Shown here: positions 24,004-33,184 of the stretch, in pieces
How the letters are laid out: each line of letters starts with the position of its first letter
How positions within the stretch are numbered: position 1 is the first letter of the stretch
DNA from: Acephala macrosclerotiorum
Lineage: Eukaryota; Ascomycota; Leotiomycetes; Helotiales; Mollisiaceae
Direction: 5' to 3'
NCBI GenBank assembly: GCA_014904845.1
Contig: MU119219.1
Location: forward strand, 248,001-312,000
Length of the DNA stretch: 64,000 bases
The notes under the pieces: generated by a model
Databases searched by the model: none
The model's input: the letters and a program-made list of their open reading frames with translations, nothing else
Told to the model about the DNA's origin: nothing
Position numbers and translations under genes: made by a program

Positions 24004-25080
24004 ATGGGTTCCACTGATAAGCTATTGCCAACTCTGCAGTACATTCATCGAGATGATGTAGACAATATCATTCAAGCCATCATTGACGACGGAGCTTGTA
24101 TCATCAAAAACTTCGCCAGTGTCGAAGCGGTCGAGAAAGTGAACGCAGACACACTCCCATACTTGGAGGCTGATAAGCCGTGGAAGGTACATCCTCTCCT
24201 CTATGATACTCAAGCCAGAACTGAACACCCGAACAGGGTGATCTATTCCCACCTGAGACTCGAAGATGCTGTCGCTTGATTGGTCGTAGCCCAACAGCTC
24301 GAGAATGGCTCGTCGATCCTCTCGTCTCCAAGCTTCTCTCCATATTCGTCGATAAGACAACACACAATTATTATGGAACCACCAGACATACCTATACCAG
24401 CACCGCTATCCTCAACACGGGTCTGACGATGCGAATCGGTCCCGGAGGAAAGGCTCAACGGCTGCATCGTGATGACAAGAATTTTCATGTGGATCATCCG
24501 GATCAGACCAAGACTGGATATAGGATCGGGACAGATGTCGAGATGTCGTTCCTAGTTCCAGGGATCGCGACCACGCCTGAAAATGGTGCGACTTTGGTGA
24601 GCGATGGAGAATGTCTCTGATGGTAGCACTTGCTAATGGTTGAAGGTAATTCCGAAATCTCATCTCTGGGATTCCGAGCGAATCCCTCAAGTCGAAGAGG
24701 CGGGCTATGGAATTATGGAGGTCGGTGACTGCTTCTGCATGTTGGGCGGATTCTACCACGCAGGTGGACACAACAACACCAAGGATCAGTACCGTCCCGT
24801 TCACGACTTGTCTTTCATCCGAGGATACTTGAGACAAGAGGTATGCCGAACTCAGGCGCTGATACACGTTCATTGCTGACTCGATGTATAGGAAAATTCG
24901 TATTTGGCTTTCACCAAGGAAGAGGTTGTATCATGGACATTCGAGGTCCAGAAGAGGATGGGATACACGGTGTCGTCCCCCAACCTCGGCTTCGTTGACT
25001 TCATTCAACCGTACAAGTATTTGTCTGGGGACTATGACCCTAACCAACCCGGAGACTTGGATGCTTCTCAGGAGGGATAA
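24004..25080 (+). CDS. Phytanoyl-CoA-hydroxylase-type Fe(II)/2-oxoglutarate dioxygenase
   Basis: Four exons, 24004-24186, 24237-24596, 24646-24840 and 24892-25080, all joining in phase 0, give 308 residues. All three introns are 49-51 nt. The intron removal recovers family blocks: GDLFPPETRR after the first intron, LVIPKSHLW after the second, and GYLRQEENSYLA after the third. The iron-binding facial triad is visible as His and Asp in AQRLHRDD (about residue 136) and the distal His in FYHAGGHNNT (about residue 218). A following Arg in RGYLRQ or nearby RPVH would bind 2-oxoglutarate. This branch is frequent in fungal secondary metabolism (hydroxylation, desaturation, rearrangement), but no synthase lies nearby. 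The 3' end overlaps the converging GNAT gene by 13 bases. Confidence 0.9.
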
Positions 25081-25902
25081 AGCAGAGAAAGGATCTGTAT
25101 GTTAGAGCGACGAGATTGGGACTGCAACTTAATTCTGTCCGAGTATCCATTTGTCCCATTTCGTTCGCGCCATTTGAGTGTGCAATCGATGAGTGTATCA
25201 GAGAGCTGCCAGTATCCCGCACAGTCTGTAGAGGCTGTATCCTCCATATATGGTGGTCCCGATTTGCTTAAGTCGATCTCGGCGTGTACGATGTCTTTGA
25301 AACCTAGTTTTAGATAGAACCTACGGACGTATGGAATTGAGCAGAGGAACAAAGGTAGACTGGAGCATGAAGCTTGATTTTGACACAGTTGTACTAGTTG
25401 AGTGCCTAATCCTTTGTTCCTACTAGAAGCTTTGACGAAGATTGAAGTTAAGGCTGGGACTCATTAGCAGGGTACGGAGAGATTAGGAGAAAAAATAAAT
25501 GCTCACTGAAATGATTAACTTATGACATACTCTCTTGAACTCTTGCTATGCACACTTTACGAATTCGTAGAACTCGGCATTGACGCCTGGCGGATTAGAA
25601 CCCGGCTTTTCTGGCTCCTGGGGAGCTTCCTTGTGCCTGATCTCTGGTGTCTTCCGTTCGAGGATCAGGCTGGCAACAATTTCGCCTGTCGAGTTATCGA
25701 CTACCTTAAACATTTCGACATGGGGGAGGTCGATCGTCTTCTCCAAACTGGAGAGGTAAAGCGATACCTGAGAGGACTTATTCGGCCAATCGGAAAACAG
25801 GAATTGATTCGTAGGCCGGATGAGTTGCGAAGGGTAAAAAATGAAATGCGCTAGAATCGGCAGATCAGCCGCAAGAACGGGAGCTATCATGTAGCTATCC
25901 AT
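25068..25902 (-). CDS. GNAT-family N-acetyltransferase
   Basis: The ATG at 25902 lies in a good context (CAACCATGG) and precedes YMIAPVLAADLPILAHFIF, typical of the GNAT N-terminus. The first exon runs to about 25561 and includes MFKVVDNSTGEIVASLIL, the family's central beta strands, followed by a GTAAAG donor at 25560. The second exon (about 25440-25068) has the acetyl-CoA-binding motif A, RNKGLGTQLV, and then PYVRRFYLKLGFKDI, the usual C-terminal motif. The phase at the exon junction was not resolved, so either the intron borders differ or there is a small lesion. An upstream in-frame ATG at 26118 would add 72 residues containing a hydrophobic stretch; I consider it less likely. The acceptor substrate is unknown. 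Confidence 0.7.
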
Positions 25903-27362
25903 GGTTGTTGACTTCGAATGTGCCAAGCAAGATTGGATGATTGAGGCTAGAGTTGGGAGCAAAGTTTTGACAATCAACCCAGAAATGACAACGAAAACCA
26001 TTGTCTCAGCTAGTTTGCAAAGCCGCTCTCTTTGTCTTTGTTCACCCGAGGATGGAAAGATCCGTATATGCCTCGGAATAATCTTGCTCAAGTCCCGATC
26101 CTCCAAATTGGCATCCATGAAGGCGGAATTGTGGCGTTGAGTTACAGTGGGTTGGAGTGAGAAAAAAGTTGAAGAAGGGGATGTTTAAATACTTTTGTGG
26201 AAAGAAAATCGCAGAGTGGTGATCACTTGCACATCATTCCGAAGAGAAAGTGGAGATTTACAGGATTCTGGAGTGAATGATTGGATTTGAAATGACGAAG
26301 CACAAAAAGTGGGAAACGAAGGAGCTGAGAAGGGGTATATAAGCCCCACCCCTCGCTCACCACAAACCCCCAAGTCACGCTCGAGACTCACTCTAGAATT
26401 AAATGCTCAAGAGCAGTAATCTGGCATAAAGCCCCAGCAAGAATATACAGACGTACATAAAAGCTAGGTCAAAGAGGCACGTTTTCGGGCGTCTCGAGTC
26501 GCAAGAATTTGGGCAAGCTTTGCTTGTGATACGAGAGATTGAAGTTAACAAATACCCGTAGTATCCTACCTGTGCTGCACTCTAATGTCAAGCAAGAGAC
26601 TAACGAGGACACCGCGGAAGAGCGAGAAGTATCTACGCACTACGAAATCGTGGAGTTCACAATGTGAGCTTCAAGCACTTTTCCATGAAGAACTCTTGTA
26701 GATTGTAAATTCTTGGACATACTACACCAGGCTGCACGAAGATAGAGCGCCTTGTACGCAGGACATTTCACCAAGCCGGGATGTCGATTACAGAGGTAGC
26801 TGTGGCGCTTCCCCCCAATGTATACATAAAAAATCACGCACAAATAAAGAAATAGTACTGTGATTGCACATGCTCATAAATCCGTCCACCATTACGATCG
26901 CCGTTCTAGCCTTTTTCGAATCTGATGCTTTATGTATGAGTCCCATTTTGGGTTCCCTTTTGTCTCTTCTTTTTCCGAGCTCTATTTTGGGTTCCTTCTC
27001 TAGATGGCTCCGTTCTATCGGCGACTCATCGAGTTTATTATTCTCGATTAATGTTATATGCACCGCAAGACGGTTTGGTATCGAGCGTTTCGTGTTGATG
27101 CAGTTTCTCAAACAGCTTTGAACCGGCGAAATAGGAGAAGAGGCCGTAGTCGCAGAGTCGAGCTGATGATGATTTTATCAGATGGAATATTTGAGAGTCG
27201 GTTCCAGCTCGACCCTAAAGAAATTTCATAACAAATCCTTTTTGCGAGCCTATTGAAGGACGGTAAACAATTTTCGTGCTTTTGGGCAATTTTTCTGAGT
27301 TTGAAGCCATCAGTTCAGGGATAGAGTGAGGCACATCACATATTTAGTGAGAATTGTTTGTA
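25903..27362. other. Intergenic, nothing recognised
   Basis: No supported gene. A TATATAAG element occurs at about 26337-26344 on the plus strand but no plus-strand gene follows it. A short repeat of the type TTTTGGGTTCCTTTC-like sequence near 26945 and 26985 looks like a small local duplication. Confidence 0.4.
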
Positions 27363-28410
27363 TTATATGCGTGCGGCAAGCGAGAGGCCATATCCGATAC
27401 TAAAAAATTGTTTTGTTATATGTTCCTGCCGGTCTGACAACTTCGAGAGCACCATTTCTGCAAATTCCCTATACCACCCCGACCGTACTTGGAGGACGGC
27501 CTGCTCAAACCCGGGAGGATATACTCCTGCGAAAGCCCAGTCAATCATCCACACCTTCCCCTGAGCGTCGAGGACGAGATTCTGTGGCGCAATATCCTGA
27601 TGTGTGAGCACTAGCCTCTGGAATTTAAACCTTGGTGCATGCTGCTCTAGTTGTTTAAATTGTATGCAAACGTCGATCTTATGATTGCACCAGTCCTCTA
27701 GGTCCTGCAACGACGCGAAGGGGCCGGCACCGTCTTCTGTAAACCAAGGACCCACGAACTTCTGACTTCCCGTCCATCCAACAGGTCCTGGCGGTAGTTT
27801 GAGGGTTGTCGATTGCATCTTCTCAACCATGGCAGCAACCTGACTAGCCACCGACTGCCGCTGGTCCACATCCAGAGAGTTCCAACACTCGTCAACCGTT
27901 GGTCCCGGTATGTAGTCCATGATGATAAAGTGAGCCTTCACGAGCTTCCCTTTCCCAAATCCAGGGACATCAGCCGTGAAGGTGCGGTGGACTCTGGGGA
28001 CGGGCAGATGCAACGATTCTGCAGCGAATACCATATTCTGCGACTCGTTCGGAAGAACGCCTCGTCCACCCTTAATAGCAAGGGATTTGGAGAGCCGTAC
28101 GACGTTCACGCCGCCATACTCGTGAAGTTTTGGTGCGGTGAAGAACAACTGTGCAAGCTGTTGGTCGGACATTGAGGATAGGTGCAGCTTATCTAGCGGA
28201 AACGAAAGACGATCATCTCTTGCTTCGGGCTACGCAACTTATGTTAGTATGCCCAAAAAAGTTCAAAGTACTGTACAATCCACTTACATCTCTATGAGGC
28301 TTTCCAAAACCATTTTGAACAGTTGCTCCATTCACTGCGGGATTTGCGTGCGTTTTAGGCTGTCCGGGGCGCTTGTGAGCTTTCGGATTTTTGGACAATA
28401 ACGATCCCAT
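27363..28410 (-). CDS. APH-fold kinase with N-myristoylation-like start
   Basis: Two exons, 28288-28410 and 27363-28229 (intron 28230-28287, GTAAGT donor, GTAG acceptor), give 329 residues. The body shows the phosphotransferase fold: N-lobe Lys in SLAIKGG, hinge FIIMDYIPGPTV, catalytic loop LTHQDIAPQNLVLD with canonical His, Asp and Asn (about residue 250), and the metal motif VWMIDWAFAG. This differs from the first APH protein in the window, which lacks the loop His and Asn. The short first exon encodes MGSLLSKNPKAHKRPGQPK, with Gly2, Ser6 and Lys7 as in N-myristoylated proteins, suggesting attachment to a membrane. A role in small-molecule phosphorylation is likely; the substrate is unknown. 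Confidence 0.85.
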
Positions 28411-28631
28411 ATCAAGACGTGGATAGAACTAGGGCAGGGCGATAATCGGTTGAGATGTGTTTGCAAGGCGATAAGGTGGTAGTGTGTAGTGGTTTAAGAG
28501 TCATCTATGAGTTATGAGAGTACGTGAGGCGAGCCCTTTTAACGAGCTTAGTAAGACTTACTTTAACCGCGCGCATAAACTGGGTATCGAACCCCCCGGA
28601 GAGTCGAACGCCGATGGACTCAACCGGATGC
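28411..28631. other. Upstream region of the second APH kinase
   Basis: This short region holds the promoter of the minus-strand kinase. Near 28560-28625 the composition changes to GC-richer sequence containing a GGGTTCGATACCC-like segment on the minus strand, which marks the border of a repeat-derived block. Confidence 0.4.
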
Positions 28632-29002
28632 GTACAATAGTAAAGGTTAATTATAATATAGCGCATTAATTATTATATTTTAATATAATATTATTAATAA
28701 AATATAATTATATTTAATAATAAAAATTAAAAAATAAAAAATTAATAAAAATTAATAAAATATATATTTATATAATTTATTATTTTAAAAAAAAATTATT
28801 TAAAATATATTTTATTTTATAAATATTTAAAATTGAATTTAATTAAAAAAAACTTATTATTAAAAATATTGATTTTACGTATTTTTTTTTTAAAAAAAAA
28901 TAATATTAATTTTTAAAATAAACGATTAATAAAAAAATATAAATATATTTATAATAATAATTTTTTTTTTAAATTATATTTAATTTTTATTTAGTAATAA
29001 TT
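28632..29002. repeat. AT-saturated block, probable RIP-mutated repeat remnant
   Basis: The stretch is almost only A and T, with TA-rich runs such as TAATATAATATTATTAATAA and several A or T homopolymers. No frame is open. It borders sequence of normal composition sharply on both sides. This is what remains of a transposable element after repeat-induced point mutation in many ascomycetes. I cannot assign the original element. Confidence 0.65.
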
Positions 29003-29447
29003 CCGCTTAACTTTTCGCATTATTCACGTGTATTACGCCTCCGCGCTTACTCTGGGAGGCACAGGTGATAGTGGTTCGAGGACGGCTTCTTTTCAGCCTA
29101 TTATATTATAATTCTTCGCTATTTGCAAGCCGCGCGGTTCCGGCTTTGGAGATACAATTACCTCTTTAAGAGTAAATTTGCGCACGAAGCGAATTGCAAT
29201 ATCTTTTAAGCTAAAGCTTCCTTGCAAAAACTATTTTAACTATTACTAGCAGCAGTTAAATCAAGATGGAGAGTTCGGACTTGTGCTGTTTTAGATGTAT
29301 AATTAGATAATAAATCGGGGGAATTATTTGGTTAGAATATAGCTTGATATTCTAGCAAAACGAAATATCCGGTCAAGCTCGATTATAAATATATTAACCC
29401 GGCTATCGCACGTTGGCTATCTATTAGGACTAAAGTATTTTCGGGAT
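29003..29447. other. Mixed-composition repeat-derived flank
   Basis: Sequence with intermediate AT content and no coding potential. It may belong to the same decayed element as the AT-rich block. Confidence 0.3.
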
Positions 29448-29521
29448 TTGGTGTTGATTGTTGGTGTTGGTTATTGGTGTTGGTTATTGGTCTCGGTTTA
29501 TTGGTCTCGGTGTTGGTGTCC
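29448..29521. repeat. Minisatellite of TTGGTGTTGGTTA-type units
   Basis: About five to six imperfect 11-14 base units of GGTGTTGGTTATT, GGTCTCGGTTTATT and GGTCTCGGTGTT occur in tandem. The tract lies about 300 bases before the DUF7770-like gene. Confidence 0.7.
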
Positions 29522-29709
29522 TTGAAAGGGAGACAAAACTTTCGGAAACGGCACGTTTGATTGCTCCCTGAAGTAGCGGAAGATAAGGATCGTGATTGGA
29601 TTTTGTCGATCGTCTTGTATGCTTCACCTAGGCCATTGTAGACCCGGCGGCAACTCCCTGAACGGTAATGCAAGTGTGGTTCCTCCAAGGACAGAGATGT
29701 TCATATTTA

Positions 29710-29718
29710 TATATAAAA
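29710..29718 (+). promoter_or_regulatory. TATA box of the DUF7770-like gene
   Basis: TATATAAAA lies about 105 bases before the ATG at 29820, at the distance typical for fungal genes with short leaders. Confidence 0.5.
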
Positions 29719-29819
29719 GGGCAGGTCCTGACTTGAATAATGCTCATTCATACACTTATAAATCAATCTCTTTATCAATATCAATTCATTTCCCCAGCTA
29801 TCGATTAACACTTTTCACA

Positions 29820-30527
29820 ATGGGATGCGGCCCGAGTAGCCCAAGCAAGTCCAAAAAGAGAGGCGAAGGCGGGCGTGGGAAAAAGTCAGGAGGCGGAAAG
29901 AAAACGGAAGGCGGACAGGCAAGCGGAGTGCTGGGCGAGTCCCGCGAGCTACAGAATTACGACCCCGTTCGTTACGAGTATGGCGAGGCCGACGTTCGCG
30001 ATCCACACCGCATCGTCACTCATGTTCACTTCGTCGCTCAGACCATCCTCCAGAGCGGCGGAAACCACTGGGGCATATACCTCCAGACTGCTCCCAATGA
30101 GTCCATCCGCCTCAATATGGACCCCAGCGATGTACTCGGAGCGAAAGTACCCGACCACGGCTACCGGGGGCGATTATACATTCGTCACCGGGACCACGCT
30201 GTAACCCGTAACCAAGAGAAAAGTGTGACCATACCTGCCAATCCGGGACATTCGGTCGCCCAGTTCATCGATGTGATCATTAATGAAGGCAACCATTTGT
30301 ACGACTTCACTACGAGAGGCAGGGGTTGCACTGGGTGGATTCTGGACCAGTTCATCCTCTTTGAGCATCACCACCTCATTCCGGGCGGATATAATCTAGA
30401 AGAAGTGATAGGCCAGCAGTGGGATCGTGGACACGTAACAAAGCCTGATATTGGAGTGACTCGTGGGAGCTATATGAGGCACACGACGTATGGAGGCTGG
30501 GCTGGTGTCAAATGGAGTCGATTGTAG
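29820..30527 (+). CDS. DUF7770-like protein with MGC lipid-anchor motif
   Basis: A single exon of 235 residues. The frame is open further upstream, but ATG 29820 is the first good start after the TATA box and gives MGCGPSSPSKSKKRGEGG. The Gly2-Cys3 start with a basic patch is typical of dual N-myristoylated and palmitoylated proteins. A Gly/Lys-rich linker (to about residue 45) is followed by a compact domain with HVHFVAQTILQSGGNHWGIY, MDPSDVLG, and GCTGWILDQFILFEH near the C-terminal part. I associate this pattern with a fungal domain of unknown function, DUF7770, from memory of its HWxIY and GCRxW-like motifs. Function is unknown; the domain has a conserved Cys-His layout but I cannot claim catalysis. 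Confidence 0.75.
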   Translation: MGCGPSSPSKSKKRGEGGRGKKSGGGKKTEGGQASGVLGESRELQNYDPVRYEYGEADVRDPHRIVTHVHFVAQTILQSGGNHWGIYLQTAPNESIRLNMDPSDVLGAKVPDHGYRGRLYIRHRDHAVTRNQEKSVTIPANPGHSVAQFIDVIINEGNHLYDFTTRGRGCTGWILDQFILFEHHHLIPGGYNLEEVIGQQWDRGHVTKPDIGVTRGSYMRHTTYGGWAGVKWSRL

Positions 30528-30587
30528 AATTGAGAAAGGGGGAAGCTGAAACTATATATATACTTAACATGAGGGCCTACTTGTTTG

Positions 30588-30797
30588 CTACGTGGCCTCA
30601 AACTGACAGTTGGGAGGCTCCAAGCATTGTCGCACCTTCGTAGCCATGTCGTAGATTGAGAGTCTCTCGGCCGTTCCGAGTTTGAATTTCTTCATCATTT
30701 TGACCCAGCGTTGGTGAGACTTGGTGACAAACTCTTTTGTCGAGAAGAAAGACAATGAATCTTTGCGCAACCATCCCCAAAATCTCGGAGCCAGCAT
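30588..30797 (-). CDS. Possible small or partial hypothetical protein
   Basis: A 69-codon frame from ATG 30797 begins MLAPRFWGWLRKDSLSFF and is basic and well-mixed in composition. It has no recognised domain. It could be the last exon of a longer minus-strand gene or a remnant. There is no independent support beyond amino-acid composition. Confidence 0.25.
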   Translation of the reverse strand: MLAPRFWGWLRKDSLSFFSTKEFVTKSHQRWVKMMKKFKLGTAERLSIYDMATKVRQCLEPPNCQFEAT

Positions 30798-31950
30798 GCT
30801 TCTTTCATATCTTTAGTGAGTAGAGCTGAATTCCAACGCGTTGTGGGTGGGATTACAGACTCAAAAAGTGGAGAGAAAGGCGGACTTGCAGTGAAGAAGA
30901 TCGCGTGTATCTAGTATTGATATGCTTAGAGCTCTTGAAATCAAAGAGGCAGGCTTATTTCAGTCGTATCAAAATTGCCCATGTAAGGTTAGAAGGAAGG
31001 CTCGTATCTTCAAGCGAGAACTCCATGATTGGGATAAACACTTGGGGGGAAGATGTTCCACTTCACTAGAAGAATCCGGTACAAGCGCGTTCCAAAGTAT
31101 TTTCAGATCCAAGAGATTGTCTAGGTGTAGGCTGCTCGTTTTTTCCCCATAGGGGCCCATAAGGACGTGCGGCGGGAAGAAGCGTAAGTAGTATAAGCTT
31201 CGGTAAAGAAGCGCGAAAAGGGCCGGGCTTAAATAATCGGAAACCGACTTTTTAGTAAAATTACTCGCGGATTTTTAATTAATACAAAGATCTAAACAAA
31301 TCGTAGGGCCCTTATAAAGGAAGAAACGAGCAGCCTATCTGAGTGTGGACAGTGTAGTACGCTAATATTATCCCAGAGGTTGGCCAGGAAGAGATCCATG
31401 TCCAGAAAATACAATACGAAACTTGTAAGTGGCAGCGAAAACACGAATAGCAGAGAGAACAATAATGTTGTGATAGTTGACCTTGGATGAAGAGAGGACG
31501 AAGTTTCAAGCTGACTTCAGGTTACGCGGGACCGACACGTCGCCCTAAAAAATTAGCGTGGTATCTCGGCTCAACCTCATCCAAACTTGATAAGCTATAC
31601 AAACTTCTCTGCCTTCGAGTACCATATCTTACTGACGATTGAGAAGCTCTAGCAATGTGCAAGATGCTCGCCGCAGTTCCGGGCAGGTGCCAATTTTGTG
31701 AGTTATGATATAAAATGTGCGGTAGGCGTTTTTCCCCTTGCTTATTCTAGTGTAACATAACACTCGACTACACTGATCCGCAGAATGTTCAATGCAATAC
31801 TTTACCACTGGTCGTCGAGATGGATGGGATCTTGAAGTATGAGTTCGACGTCTGCGGCTTTGTGGGGCTTGGGCGGAAGCATACGTGGCCGAAAGCAAGA
31901 GATGCAGTAAGTTTGCCCTCCTTTCAACTAATCATGAGACAAGCTAACAG
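30798..31950. other. Intergenic with unresolved 5' exon of the rhomboid gene
   Basis: No complete gene. From about 31160 to 31330 the sequence has the mixed GC/AT character of old repeats. The 5' exon of the rhomboid gene should be within 31640-31906: a GTAAGT donor at 31907 and a CTAACAG acceptor ending at 31950 mark its last intron. One candidate start, ATG 31839, would give a Ser/Arg-rich mitochondrial-like leader but does not join in phase. Confidence 0.45.
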
Positions 31951-32753
31951 AGCTCCTTGGGAAGTTGATACCACATATCAGGTCTAACGTCCTCACTTGC
32001 GCCTGGCATCCACATACCCTCTTCGATTCATCTCCATCGTGGCCAACTTCACGTTTCCCTCGATACGCTCGAACATACACGAACCATATTCCCTTTGTAG
32101 GCGTCACCAATGTCGTCGTTGGAGGTCTTTGGGCATTATGCATTGGAATATGGTGGTACAGGCAGCAGGCCAACAACAAATCAGGCTATATAATATTTCG
32201 AAACGGACGCGTCCATGCCCTCAGGGGAGTCGCCGCGAGCGCCGCGAGGCCGATCAATGATCACTTCGTTCTCTCACTAGCAAATCTCAGAGCAAAACGA
32301 TACTACACGTTGTTGACATACTCGTTCACCCATTTCGACATATTCCATCTCATCGCAGGCCTAGTAGGCATCCTCGCTGTCGCCCCGAGGATTATCACCC
32401 TGTACGGCCTTCCGGCTTTTGTCATCACATGGATGGGTTCTTCTGTAGTTGGAGGGCTTTTGCAGATATACCATATGAAAGCGGTTGAGACGGCATATGT
32501 TATAACACACTGTGTTGGTGCATCTGGGGCTATCTACGGACTCGGAACAGCTCTTGCCTGTGCATTCCCCGATGAACTTGTTTCAGTCCATGGTCTCCCG
32601 CTCGTGGCGCCTCGTTGGCTAGTGATGGCTTCACTGGCCATTTGGGACATCTTGGCCTGGAAGAATAACTGGTATCCGAATTTTGGCCACCTGTGCCACG
32701 TTGGTGGGATGGCCTTTGGTGCAGTATTCTGGACGCTAGTCTTACTCCAATAG
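31951..32753 (+). CDS. Rhomboid-family intramembrane serine protease (5' exon unresolved)
   Basis: The main exon follows a CTAACAG acceptor at 31950 and is open to the stop at 32753. No in-frame ATG exists before the conserved core, so an upstream exon is needed. The N-terminal part is Arg-rich (SRFPRYARTY), compatible with a mitochondrial leader. The core shows about six hydrophobic helices: the YSFTHFDIFHLIAGL region, then GASGAIYG carrying the catalytic Ser in GxSG, and finally GHLCHVGGMAFG carrying the catalytic His. These are the hallmark residues of active rhomboids, which cut membrane proteins within the bilayer. The Pcp1/PARL mitochondrial type is one possibility; a secretory-pathway rhomboid is the other. 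Confidence 0.8.
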
Positions 32754-33184
32754 CTTCCTTCCATTCTCGAAGAGGTAGAGCAGTCTGAAGCTGTCGTTCT
32801 GTACGAGTCTTGTTGATTGGGTCTCGGAGAACGAGAATCACATTAGCATCCCATTATTAGGGTATTGTTCATACATTGGTATCCTTAATTACAAGATATT
32901 GTGCGCGTTATGGCATGTTTCCTCGTATCTTCTGCATTCTGTTCCTGCTCTTTTATTTGAGGCATTTGTAGCTACCCTTGAAGTTTCTAATGTCTGTGAA
33001 GCATCTCATTGGGATACCTACACTTGCATGGTGACTCGCGAAATCAGCCGCACGCCTGCTCAGGCACACTTGCATACTCACAGCCTCGCCCACCTCACCC
33101 CTCGATCTTCCTTCTTATTCTCTCATCTCTGCCTTGCTTTTCTTTCATTTCTTCACAAATTTCCTATACGTGTACGTACCAGCA
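32754..33184. other. Intergenic, promoter of the following gene
   Basis: No gene recognised. The last 130 bases are pyrimidine-rich, as expected for the leader of the gene starting at 33185. Confidence 0.45.

Noticed and set aside
25903..26118. Longer N-terminus for the GNAT protein starting at 26118
   Set aside because: The downstream ATG at 25902 has a strong context and directly precedes the conserved N-terminus; the extra 72 residues do not fit the family.
26337..26344. TATATAAG element as a promoter
   Set aside because: No plus-strand gene begins within a reasonable distance and the sequence is nearly palindromic, so orientation cannot be assigned.
28560..28630. tRNA-like 3' half on the minus strand (GGGTTCGATACCC)
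   Set aside because: Only a T-arm-like piece is visible; I could not fold a complete cloverleaf with anticodon and acceptor arms.
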